Positions 45,816 to 56,611 of a DNA stretch of 64,000 nt are shown here, in pieces. How positions within the stretch are numbered: position 1 is the stretch's first letter; every line of letters starts with the position of its first letter. Below the pieces are notes generated by a model, which made no database searches, had not been told where the DNA came from, and saw nothing but the letters and a program-made list of their open reading frames with translations. Source of the DNA: Calliopum simillimum (lineage: Eukaryota > Arthropoda > Insecta > Diptera > Lauxaniidae); the NCBI GenBank assembly GCA_951812925.1, contig OX638370.1, forward strand, positions 92,456,897 through 92,520,896. The letters run 5' to 3'. The translations under genes and the position numbers were made by a program.

Positions 45816-48467
45816 AACGTTGGTACTTTTTTAATATGTATTTGTTTTTTACAAATTTTTTTTTTTTTTTATATGAAATTATAATTATTTTTAATTGCCC
45901 ATTGTGGGAAATTTAAATTTAATGAAATTATTTTAAGGCATTTAAGTATAAGCACTTAATAATACTAAGTTATGCATGTTAGAGCTGTAGCTTATTTAAA
46001 CGGCGTTGTCATACCAACACTTATATTAGTAATAGTAATAACTATACTCGTAGGTACAACATAGTACGTAAATATTTACATGGTAATTGATTTATTGTAA
46101 ATCAATTTAATTTGACTTTATTTGAAAATTCATTTTCATTATCTATTATTGGATATTAATTAATATTTTTTATTGCTACCAACAAGCATGGATCAGATGA
46201 CATTGTTGGTTTAAGCATACTGATCAAAGTGTTTATGTAAAACACCAAAAAAATAACAAAAGCAAGACAAAAGGTTAAATATAGTACGCTTATAAGTTCT
46301 TCTGGATGTCGACAAATTCGATTGATTTGATCCATGCCTTTTGAGAGGAAATAAAAAAACAATTAAAATTATTTATTAATTCTTTTAGCACTTTTACATA
46401 AAATATTGCTACTATTAAAACGTAACGAAATCTTTTGGTATTTTGACAACGCTGTAACTTTTATATACTCGTACATATATTGAGTTAAATGCTTTACCTT
46501 CAATGCATAGCTTAGCTCAAGCCAAATTTCTTAACCTTTTTTATACTATGTCTAAGTTTTTTAAGTACTCGTAATATATAAAAAAACGAACTAAATCTAC
46601 AAAGACTGACAAAGAAAATTATTCACAGAACTTCGAACTCAAAACTTTTAAACTCATGCAAATTGTGCAACAACAAAATACTGAACACTCTAAATTTGTG
46701 AACAATGCGATGTTTGGACTATATTTCAAAAAGATTTAAGCAACGAACTCACCTTTTGTTACGAAAAATACAAGTCATTGATATAAAAAAATATTCGATA
46801 AAGTTTTCGCTTAAAATAATTTAACGAAAAAGCTTAACGTTATGCATAAATAAAATCCAAAATCAATAAGAAAACTAGTAACCAAATAAAAAATATATTA
46901 TTTTCATAGTTTAGTCAGTGTTTCAAAATATATGCTTGCTCAATGCTTTAAAGTCTCAATTAAATCTTAATTTTTTGGATTCTTTAACGATCTAAATAGT
47001 TCCTTCTCTAACTAAATTTAATTGAATACTTTAACGAGTTGTAAAATTCTTCTATAAACTTGTATATACAAACGAAAACAAAATTTTGTTGCTTAAAACT
47101 TTTTTTAACATAATCTGAAAATTATTAAAACATAATGTGTAAAATTTAAGTACATACTACGTAAACTATAACTATTTGATATTTGGTTTTTTAGTTTGAC
47201 TTTTTCTTTAATAATATCATATACATATACGTATATTATAAATAATTTATATTAAAATTCTTTTTTCTTAAATGAAGCATAAGTTACATGCAAGCTATGA
47301 ATTTGCTTTTTATAAATGTAAAATTTGTAATATGAGTTTTTTTTTTTAAATATTTTTTTACACTTAGAAATGTAGAACTTTTAGATTTAGTGCATTTAGA
47401 GAAGCTGCTACATATTTGGTGTGAAAAAAATAGGAAACGAAACATAATTCTATCATTTAGCCATAGTAGCCTTTTTTAGAAATATTTAAACTAATGAATT
47501 TTAAATTCAACGAGTTGTTCTTATTTTAATTCTGCACTTTAAGTGAATATTTAAACAAATTTACTTTGTCACTTTATATTCAAATTAAGAAACTATCTAT
47601 ATACATTTTATACGTAGCTTATTAAAATTATCGCTAGTTGTTTCTTTCATTCATTAATAAATATCGTCTCGAATAATTTTGGAAAAATATATGAAACAAA
47701 ATAAAAGCTTCAACATACTATGTAATGCATACTTTTATTTATATAGCAGATAAGCACGATTTAAAATTGAAATTGTTAGCATACTCATACGAATAAATAA
47801 GAATATTGTTAAATATACTATACACTATACTAAGAGAACTGAGAAAGTCTACACTTGCATATACATACATACAATGAATTGTTTATCAAACAAATAATAC
47901 ACATTTATCAAATCTGCATTGCAAAAAGAAAAAAAAGAAGAAAAAAAAGTTATAGCTTACAAAACTGTTTATAATGAAGATTTGTTTGTTTCTTAAAAAA
48001 AAAACCCATGGGGAGCTACAATTGTAAAGTTATTTCCATGCATGATTTATGTGAATTATTTAATCAGCTTACATACATCAAACAATAGAAACATAAATTA
48101 CCTACAAACTAGTGGCAAAGGGATAAATGCCAGAATTTATAAGATGTGCAACAAAAAAAGCACTACAACACCATATACAAATTTAATTAATATGATTAAT
48201 ATAAAAATAAATTTAAAAATTATAAAATTTTGTTTTAATTGCTAATTGAAAGCAACATTTGATAATTCTAATCACATTTTAAAATTACACATCTAAAGGT
48301 CAGTGACTGAATTTCAGTCACAATTCAATTCAGATAACCCAAGTATAATCGTACATTAAATTTGGCCTAAGACTTTTTTATTTTGTTTGTTTTTTGTTAC
48401 AATTGAGATTAATCACCCATATCGTCGTCGTGTATTTCTAATGTAAATTGATTTTCATTCATATTGC
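45816..48467. other. Intergenic, no gene recognised
   Basis: Very AT-rich with short chance ORFs (46156-46362, 48042-48245). Part may be an extended RalGPS 3' UTR. Confidence 0.5.
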
Positions 48468-48572
48468 GGGTTATCGTAAATAAATATTCCCGGGGAATTT
48501 TCTCAGACTGCCGTGTATTCTCTATTGCAGTTTAACAAAATTCTCCGGGAATCTTGATTCACGATAACCCCC
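48468..48572. mobile_element. GGGGGTTATCG MITE, copy 1
   Basis: The left arm GGGTTATCGTAAATAAATAT followed by TCCCGGGGAATTTTCTCAGA pairs with the right arm TTCTCCGGGAATCTTGATTC followed by ACGATAACCCCC. The spacer is about 30 bp. Other copies are at 49578 and 57045, with a fragment at 25198. Confidence 0.8.
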
Positions 48573-49483
48573 ATTATTACAAATTAAAAACCAATAGTCG
48601 ATTTAAATCGATGATAAGGATGATTATTAGACTGATTCAAAAAAAAAAACTTTTTTGGAATTTCCACGATTACGTCCAAAAATCTTAAAGTGGGTGTCAA
48701 AAAAGGGAGCTGAGAGTTTTAAATTTTTTTTTGAAAGTCATTTAGATGTGGCGCAACGTTGATTTATGCTGAATCTCGACTTGATGCTGTTTTCATTTTC
48801 GCATACGCGAACAATAAAATTGATAATTTTCAATAATTTTTTAAACTATGAAAGTAAATGATAGCAGAATGATTTTTTGTGTCTTATAATACTTTGATCT
48901 TTTGGCTGTTTGAAAATATTATCTTCTACTTCCCCACCCCCCTCCATTAGTATGTGAGGGTTGGTTGAAAAATGCCTTGTTTGTTGATTGACCTTTTTTA
49001 AAAAAAATTATTAAAAATATCAAATAATCTCAATAAAAAAATTAATAATGAGGTTTAATAGCCAAAAGTTCAAACTATCACTTGAAATCCCAAAAACAAC
49101 ACCTGTCAATACCTGATAGGTGCCGGTATGAGTCAAAATTAGTGTTCGATTAATCGAACGTTTTTAGTGAAAAGGGGCTGCCCATAAGCCTCGTGACGCT
49201 AAAGATCGCAAACATTTTTCCCATTCCCACCTCTTCCTCCTATGTGACGATGCCATGGGGTAAACAAAAAAATTCCGCTACATAGGGGGCGGGGGAGGGG
49301 GGAAAACGGAAAAATATATTCCAAAAAAAAAAATTCATAAAAATTTTTTGATGACGGATTTGGAATCAGGGGGTGCGAATTACACTAAAAATATACTTAC
49401 TTTATATCAAAATATAAAATAATTTTTAAATCCTGGCCGCAATTGGGTTAAATTTGAAATTCAATGGTACGTAATAAAATAAA
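48573..49483. other. No gene recognised
   Basis: AT-rich; a G-rich patch (GGGGGCGGGGGAGGGGGG) lies near 49285-49303. Confidence 0.5.
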
Positions 49484-49945
49484 CTGGCCTGTTTTGAAAT
49501 CCGTGTGGTTGATGGAAATGGTGTCACACGACAAAAAGTATTAAAATCTCTTTTGTGGAGAATTACAAGTACATAATGGGGGTTATTGCGAATAAATATT
49601 CTCGGGTAATTATTCTCAGACTGCCATAGTGAATGCACGGCAGTCTGAGGAAAATTCCCCGGGAATGTTTATTCGCGATAACCCCCAATATTAATTTGTA
49701 TTAACGAAATTAATTAAATATTAATTTGTATTAGGAAATATTCTTAAAAAATCGCAAAAAGGCGAAAATTTCGATTTTATCGAATATGTCCTTAACGGTA
49801 AATTTTCGCAAATACAAATCAATAACATTTGTAGAACCTGTAATTCTCCACAAAAGAGATTCTAATACTAGCTACCAACAAAAAGCATCAAAAAGCATCC
49901 GAAATGAAAAGTAATTGAAACGTCACGAATTACAGAACAGGCCTG
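49484..49945. mobile_element. Long-TIR element, about 460 bp, hosting a MITE
   Basis: The left arm CTGGCCTGTTTTGAAATCCG ... AATCTCTTTTGTGGAGAATT is mirrored by AATTCTCCACAAAAGAGATT ... CGAATTACAGAACAGGCCTG. The arms are about 90-100 bp. The GGGGGTTATCG MITE at 49578-49686 is inserted just inside the left arm. Confidence 0.75.
49578..49686. mobile_element. GGGGGTTATCG MITE, copy 2
   Basis: GGGGGTTATTGCGAATAAAT pairs with ATTTATTCGCGATAACCCCC-type ends, and GGCAGTCTGAGG with CTCAGACTGCC. At 109 bp it is almost a perfect hairpin apart from a few central bases. Confidence 0.85.
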
Positions 49946-50333
49946 ATAATGTAGTTCGCTGTCGGCTTAATTTTTTCATGCGTTTTCCAATATTTTAAAA
50001 ACAACAACAGTTTCATTTTATGAAAAACAAAAGTTAAAAAAAGTAAAATAAACCTTAAAAGATCCAAAAATGCATTTTCTTTAAGGCTTTATAACTCGAT
50101 AACAGTACCACTTACAAAAGTACTGTAAAAACAAAAAATACAGCCCTTAACAGGTACTATCTTACATTAAAATATTGCCACAAGTTTTTCAGACACCCTG
50201 TATGTACATATGTACTTATGTCCAGACTTGAGATTATATGCGACTTTCCACCAAGTTTTAAGTACGTCAAAACAAAAATTTGTCCAAATATTCAGCTTTC
50301 TAACTTGCGTTGTAATATAGAAAACTTCTTTGA

Positions 50334-51239
50334 TATGCATATCGATGCATCCAACGTATAAGTTGGTAACTCAAGTTACAACTTTCTTACGGGACAGTGC
50401 TTTTCACTTAAATATACTTAGATTTTAACTTCAAAAATAGCTCACAGCCCTTCAAAATTTCAAGCTATCTTGGAGGTACCACAATTTGACACAAGATGGA
50501 GTCTAATACGCAGACTTCAAAAAACGTCGTCCCGCATATAAGTTGTAACTTTCCAAGAAAAGAATTGCTTTGAAAACCCTTCTGAAGTGTTTCTTTTTCA
50601 CCAATAAGCGCTTCCGCTCCGTAAGAACTATTCTTCATTTTTAACATTGCATGTCATAGGATGTAAGCGAGAAAAAGCTTACCGCAGCCTTACCAAAAAA
50701 GGGATTTTGAAGTGCTTATTTGTAATGCTGTGGTAAGCGTTTTTTCAATAAAGTTTTAAAAAAAGAAAAAAACTGGCCGCAAGAAGATTTGAATCCACGA
50801 CCGTCCCGTGTGATAGATATTAACAGATTATTTTTACTTACAATTACCAACTCTTTAGACCGCTACACCAATGCCCGACGATATGAAGAGGTATTAAATT
50901 TGTATATTAAGCAAATGTTGTCCAAACAGAATTTGACATACGAATGCTCCTACAGCCTTACATAGAATCATTCAATTCAATTAAACAAAAGTAAATTAAT
51001 AAGAGAAAGGAAAATAGAAAAGTGTAATGAAAGAAGTTGAATAAAAAATATTTTAATAAAAAAAAAATAAAAAAAAAAAAAAAAAAACCACCCGGCTAGC
51101 CTTATAAAAAATCATTGTAAGTGCTTCTAAATTTCTATGGGGACAAGTGCTTTGAAGTGCTTGGATCAGAAGCGCTAGAAATTTTTCCTCTTGGGTTGAG
51201 TTCCCGACTTATACGTTGGATGTAACGATATGTGCATAT
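50334..51239. mobile_element. Long-TIR element, about 906 bp
   Basis: The left end ATATGCATATCGATGCATCC followed by AACGTATAAGTTGG is mirrored at the right by CGACTTATACGTTGGATGTA followed by ACGATATGTGCATAT. The interior contains a tRNA-like SINE candidate and a long A-rich run (51055-51087). A fragment of the same end lies at 44270-44420. Confidence 0.65.
50765..50885 (-). mobile_element. tRNA-derived SINE-like segment or tRNA pseudogene
   Basis: On the minus strand GTGTAGCGGTCTAAAGAGTT resembles a pol III A box of Leu/Ser-type tRNAs, and about 60 nt later GTGGATTCAAATCTTCT resembles a B box/T-arm. The pairing is too poor for a functional tRNA and no clear anticodon arm can be drawn. A T-run follows the B-box-like part. 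Confidence 0.35.
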
Positions 51240-51904
51240 ACAGTTAAACAGAACCCTGCAGATAGAAGGTTTGAACGGTAGCATAACCTATTATTTGTTA
51301 CCAATAATTATAAAAATGGCTGCCAGTCCAACCTTAAACAGTAAGTCAATAGGGTTGCAAAACCACAAATCTTTGATTTTCAGTGGCAAAATCAGATGCC
51401 TTGAAATTTCAAATTCAGAAAAAAAAAAAAAAAACAATTAATTGCATGACTGTTTGACTTTTTAAATCAAATTAGACAATTTTTAAAATGTTTTTTTTTT
51501 TTTTTTCTTAAAAGGAAAGCAAAAATGTAGGGTTTTTACTTTGAGAACTATGAGTTTTTGCCAATTTCCCAAAATTTATTTGACATTTATTTATTGGTCG
51601 GGTTTTGCAACTGGACGACTCAAATACAATTTTTTCACTAAGCTTTTTCAGTGCCGCCGCACACTGGGGCAGATACTCTCAATACCTGGCGATAATTCAA
51701 AAAATTAAATGTTATTTCAGGATACCCTTTTGTATTGGTTAAGTACAATATTAACCAACGTACTATTTGCCAATTTTCAAATGACTTGAAACAAAACAAT
51801 TTCATCACTACAGCACGCTAAACTTTAACTTTGTAGACTGAAATAACTTTTATAAGTTATATCCATATTAATCAAAGCAGTTTTTTGCTTAAGTTTATTA
51901 ACGT
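51240..51904. other. No gene recognised
   Basis: AT-rich; no feature supported. Confidence 0.45.
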
Positions 51905-52026
51905 TTAAATGCATAGTGGACCTTATATGGTTCATGAACATAATCATGGTTAAATCATTCATTAACCATGGTTAAATATAACCATGATTATGTTCATGAA
52001 CCATATAAGGTCCACTATGCATTTAA
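51905..52026. mobile_element. Perfect 48-bp hairpin MITE
   Basis: The arms 51905-51952 and 51979-52026 are exact reverse complements, beginning TTAAATGCATAGTGGACCTT and including GGTTCATGAACATAATCATG. The 26-bp spacer contains a further CCATGG-centred palindrome. Confidence 0.9.
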
Positions 52027-52439
52027 GGGTTAAATTTAAAGGTTATTTGACAATTAAAACTTCATCTTCAGGTATGTAACAGTATATAAATATACTTTTT
52101 TCCTTAAAAATGTTAACACATTTAGGTAGGTAAGTTAAATAAAATGAAAAAGAAAAATTTTACGAAATTAAATAAATAATAGATAATTTAATTAGGTTCC
52201 AAGCCTTTCCAAGCATTAGTTATGATTCAAAAATATTTCGTTTAGTGTTGACTTCTAGAAACGACAAGAAAATTTTGCTACTTTTCGCTACTTTAAAATT
52301 TACATCGATTTTTAGAACGTAACCTAAAATAAAATATTTTTTCTTGCATTGCCGACATTGTTCAAAATTTCTAATTTTGTTTTACAAATTTCTTCTAACT
52401 TATTATTTGACACGAGACAAGATCTTATAAACATTAGCC

Positions 52440-52819
52440 GTGTTTCTTTTGACGCGTATATACAATATTTTTAAATTGCGATAACTCATGAACAGTGAGT
52501 CGCACAATAAAACTCTAACAAACTTTTTTATGGAGAATCACTTTCTCTACAAAAACTTTTTATTTTATTTTTAAAAAATTTATCTTTTAGGAGTTCTTCT
52601 ATAAAAACTGTTTAAGTGCCGATAAACGGCAAAAAATCACTTGTTTTTAAATAACTTTTAAATAATTATTTTTTTTTTTTACAAAAGATTAAAATTATTT
52701 GTAGAGCATGTGGTTCTCAATGAAAAAGACCCTTGCACTTTTTATCGTACGACTCACCGTTCATAAGTTATCGCAATTTGAAAATTACCACAATTGTATA
52801 TACGCGTCAAAAGAAACAC
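52440..52819. mobile_element. MITE with about 70-bp inverted repeats
   Basis: The left end GTGTTTCTTTTGACGCGTAT and the right end ATACGCGTCAAAAGAAACAC are exact complements. Pairing continues through ATTGCGATAACTCATGAACAG against CCGTTCATAAGTTATCGCAAT. Non-coding interior. Confidence 0.85.
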
Positions 52820-52984
52820 TACTATTATGTATAGTTCTGGACAGGTTAATTTTGAACAGCAATTCGGTTTTTTATTAAAACAGCTGGAAAAGAGGACAGG
52901 TGGTTACCACGAACACTTAAGTACAAAATTATCTCATTTCAAGTCCCAATATTGGTCAAAACATCTGAAAGCGTGTCTCTAATT

Positions 52985-53126
52985 TTCCTATCAGAGCTGT
53001 TCTAAATTTGCTTCGATTATCTCAGAAAGCACTCTCAATGTAGAGTTTTTAAGATTTTGCTTGTATGGGAGGTACCACGCCCTCTTGCCCGAATTCGCTT
53101 ATTTTCCTACCAGAGTTTTAATTTAA
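52985..53126 (+). repeat. Dispersed repeat D fragment, left of the LINE
   Basis: GATTATCTCAGAAAGCACTC and TATGGGAGGTACCACGCCCT match an internal family D unit. The match stops at the LINE tail and resumes at 55793. Confidence 0.7.
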
Positions 53127-53467
53127 TTTAATTTATTGATTTAAATTGTTTGCATAGAAGAACTTAGTCTTTAACATGCCACTTATTCATAGTAATAACA
53201 ACGAAATATAATTATAACAACAATCTTAAAAACAGTTATCACATAGCTTTTAAATTCTTAAATACTGAAAAAGAGAGTAAATATAAAATAAAATGTAAAA
53301 ATGAGAAAAGATTATGAGGAGAAGTACTGAAAGATTAAATGCTTGAAGTTGTTTTTAGATGAAACAGTTTTGATTGTATTTGGCAATGAGTTCCATAGTC
53401 TAGTGGCATTTACAAAGAATAGTCTGCTGCTGCTTACGTAATTAAAGCGAGGAATGATAAGAGTTAT

Positions 53468-54753
53468 TGGGTGTACAACTTAAAAACCGGAATTTTTTAG
53501 CGAAATTTGATGTTTTATTGTGGAAAAATGTTACAATATATTTTATTCAAAGTATTGTCCAGTGGAAGCTACAACATTTCCCCATCTTTCAGGCAATTTA
53601 TGAATTCCATCCCAAAAAAATTGCGCCGGCTTGGCGGCCAAAAATAAATCGAGCCAATTTTCGATATCTTGAACTTAAGTGAACCGTATTCCTGATAGGG
53701 CATTCTGCATCGATCGAAACAAATGGTAGTCAGATGGTGCAAGGTCTGGGCTATAAAGCGGGTGAGGCAAAATTTCCCATCCGTTGTTTTCCAGATAATT
53801 TTTGACTGGTGCAGCAATATGTGGCCGAGCGTTATCGTGGTGGAAAATGATTGACTCGTGTCTGGTCGCATACGTTGGCCGCTCTGCCTGGATTTTCTGC
53901 TTCAATCGAATCAATTGTTGACGATAGAGTTGAGCATTAATGGTTTGGCCACCTGGCAACAGCTCATAATGGATCACACCTAGCTGGTCCCACCAAATAC
54001 AGAGCATTACCTTCGAAGCGTGAATATTTGGCTTCGGCTGTGATGGGCCGGCCTCACCTTTCTTGACATACGCTGTTTTGCACTTGGGATTATCGTAATG
54101 GATCCACTTCTCATCGCCAGTGACAAAACGTTGCAAAAAACCCTTCCTTTTGTGGCGTTCAAGCAGCATTTTGGACATCAAAAATCGGCGTTCGACGTCC
54201 CTTGGCTTCAACTCGTATGGCACCCAATTTCCCATCTTTTGAAAAATTCCCAAGGCTTTCAAACGTCTGGAAATTGTTGTTCAATCAACTTCCAATGGTT
54301 CTGCAAGTTCTTCTTGCGTTTGACATGAATCTTTATCGAGTTATGCCTCCAATTCTTCATCCTCAAACTTTTTCGGCTGACGAGGACGTTCTTTGCCTTC
54401 GACATCAAAATCACCACTTTTAAACCGTCGAAACCACTCACGACAGCTTGATTCAGCTGGAGCATAGTCCCCATAAACTTCTACAAGCAAACTATGACTT
54501 TCCGCAGCAGTTTTCTTTGCAAAAAAATGACCCAACAGAACCTCCCGCAAATGCTGTCTTTTTCTCGAATTTTCGAAGTTATTCATCGTGAAAAATAATA
54601 ATGATGCACACAAGATAAAATTGTTTTGTTGACTGATTTTGACAGCTGTCAAATGTACCTTCAAAATGACATATATATAAAGTTCGAGCTTTCACGATAT
54701 TTGTTAGTACGGACATCCACCGTCAAATTCCGGTTTTTAAGTTGTACACCCAA
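53468..54753 (-). mobile_element. Full-length mariner transposon, 1286 bp
   Basis: Inverted repeats TTGGGTGTACAACTTAAAAA (continuing CCGGAATTT) lie at both ends, flanked by TA at 53466-53467 and 54754-54755. The length equals that of canonical mariner elements. The transposase is on the minus strand, and both ends are intact, so the element could in principle be a substrate for a related transposase. Confidence 0.95.
53543..54586 (-). pseudogene. mariner transposase with three nonsense codons
   Basis: From ATG at 54586 to TAA at 53543 there are 348 codons in one uninterrupted frame, the usual mariner length. Three internal stops break it: TAA 54341-54343, TGA 54281-54283 and TAA 53675-53677. 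The N-terminus (KKTAAESHSLLVEVYGD, ESSCREWFRRFKSGDF) is the helix-turn-helix region. VTGDEKWIHYDN has the first catalytic Asp, HHDNARPH the second, and YSPDLAPSDYHLF the third. The last two Asp are 34 residues apart, giving the D,D34D signature of mariner. The absence of indels indicates a fairly recent loss. Confidence 0.95.
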
Positions 54754-55792
54754 TATATTTCTGTTTGACCTGGAAAACTGTAGTTTTTCATATAAATAAT
54801 AAGGTGTCTTTGAGTGTAACAAATTATGTAAAAATATACAGTTTGTCGCCTTTATATAGTTCAAGATGTTACACCCAAGAATCTTGTTAGCAAATACCGT
54901 GATATGCTCATACCTAGTTTTGCTATAAATGAAACGAGCCGCATTATTGAATGCAACCAACAGTTTATGATGAGATGCAGAGTCAAGATTACTAGTAACG
55001 ACTTCGAAATAGGTTATTAATGGTACTACCAGCTGAAGGACTAATTTCCGATTTGTTTCAACAGGTATGAAAGATGCAGATCTTCTCAAATTACGCAAAG
55101 TATAAAATATTTTGCTAATAACTGACTTAATGTGGTCTTCACAAGTCAATGAAGAGTTTATGTCCAAGTACAGAGCCTTGTGGTACTCCACTGGTTAAGC
55201 TCTTGTATCCCGAGTAACAAGTGTTAATCTTAACTCTCTGAGTTCTGCCTTCACAATTGCCGTGGAACAACTATGACCTGGCCTAAATCCCGATTGAAGT
55301 GGCGAGATTAAGTTTAAATTACTGATGTGATAGCGAATTTGTTCAGCCATTAAAGCTTCACAAACTTTAGAGACACATGGCAATAAACTTACTGGGCGAA
55401 AATCAGATGGTTCACACGCATTGTTCTTTTTAGCGAGAGGAATAATTGTTGCTACTTTCCAGACATCAGGGAAGCATGAGCTTGTAAAACAATGAATCAT
55501 TATATGAGTCAAAGGGCTCAATATATATGGTAAAATTAGCTTAATAAATTTTATCGATATACCATCTTCTCCAATTGCATTCGATTTTATCTTATTAACT
55601 GCAAAAACGACGTCAGACTCACCTACACCACTGAATTCAAAAAGATCAGGGAAATTTTGATTAGCATTCCTTTCAAAATTGCTAACTAAAGTAGTTGCTG
55701 TCGCAGAAGCAGATACAAAATAATTGTTAATTTGATCTGGATCAATCTGACATTCAAGTGATGACTTTACCTTTACTATTGGTAGCAAGTGT

Positions 55793-55980
55793 ACGTGGTT
55801 TGATTATCTCAGATAGTACCATCAGTATAGAGTTTTTAAGATTTTGCTCGTATGGGAGGTGCCATGCCCTCTTGTTCAAATTCGACCAAATTTTGTTGAA
55901 AGCTTAAGTTATCCATCCTTAGTATATATATGTAATTTGGTTGCAGTGCGAAGCTCCGTTTATTTGTTGCCACATATGTG
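55793..55980 (+). repeat. Dispersed repeat D fragment, right of the LINE
   Basis: GTTTGATTATCTCAGATAGT and TATGGGAGGTGCCATGCCCT resume the family D sequence that stops at 53126. Confidence 0.7.
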
Positions 55981-56611
55981 AGATCCTTGCCCCACTGTGC
56001 GCCGGCACGATTTTTTAGTTATATAACTTAAAGCTAAACGGTCGTCAAGTTAAACCTTTTACGCATAACAAAAACAATGAATGTTTATAAAAATCTACAA
56101 GTGATAAATGACAATTTTGTTATTTTATTTTACTCATTTACAGGTGGTACATTCTGCACGATTAACATTGTTTTGCAAAAAACAAGAAAAACATTTTAAA
56201 TTCAATTAGGATCGTGACGTGTAAGGCATAAAATAATTCGAATATGCACATTTGAGGTTTAAATTAATCGCCAAAATGACCGCCTTGTCTGCATATCAAT
56301 GGTTGCTGTGTCGCTCGAAATGCTGCACAATTTCAGTTTAGAAAAATTTGCATTTTATTACCTTTAGTATTTGTTACAATTCAAATTGAAGAAATTGAAA
56401 CAAAAAAAAAAAAAAAAACATAAAAGAAATTTCATTAAATATTGTAGTTTTGTAGGTATTTAATGCAATAAAGAAATTTTGTGCATTTTATTCGTTTCGG
56501 CATCATTCAGGTGTTAAGTTGCGCAAGTGACCGTTGATTAAATTGAAAAAATTGAGTTAAATAAAATAAAGAAAGTAAATGCTGTTCTCGTAAAAATTGC
56601 ATAAAATCAAA
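55981..56611. other. Upstream region and 5' UTR of the small WK-rich gene
   Basis: No clear TATA box or initiator could be assigned. A long A run (56403-56419) and AT-rich DNA lead to the ATG at 56612. Confidence 0.4.

Larger units (their letters stand above)
53312..55788 (-). pseudogene. LINE reverse transcriptase, deleted and interrupted
   Basis: From 55788 downward the frame reads the RT fingers, with WKVATIIPLAKK, SDFRPVSLLPCVSKVCEALM and SPLQSGFRPGHSC. A frame break near 55195 leads to YLDINSSLTCEDHIKSVISK, the thumb-like region after the active site, so the palm with its catalytic YADD-type motif is deleted. The frame continues (LVLQLVVPLITYFEVV) to the mariner right end at 54753. On the other side of the mariner it resumes in frame (RFNYVSSSRLFF, TRLWNSLPNTIK) and stops at 53312. 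The C-terminal RLWNSLP block is typical of non-LTR ORF2 ends. It cannot encode an active polymerase. Confidence 0.85.
53127..55792 (-). mobile_element. Truncated jockey/R1-like LINE, split by mariner
   Basis: Its 3' end is at 53127 with an AATTAAATTAAATTA-type tail (plus strand TAATTTAATTTAATTT), and its 5' end near 55792 is truncated against dispersed repeat D. The minus strand carries reverse-transcriptase sequence (see the pseudogene entry). The mariner at 53468-54753 lies inside it. The clade assignment is by general resemblance only. Confidence 0.8.

Noticed and set aside
50765..50885. Functional tRNA gene
   Set aside because: A- and B-box-like words are present, but the acceptor, anticodon and T stems do not pair properly.
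54098..54423. Plus-strand ORFs across the mariner
   Set aside because: Antisense to the transposase frame, which carries all mariner motifs.
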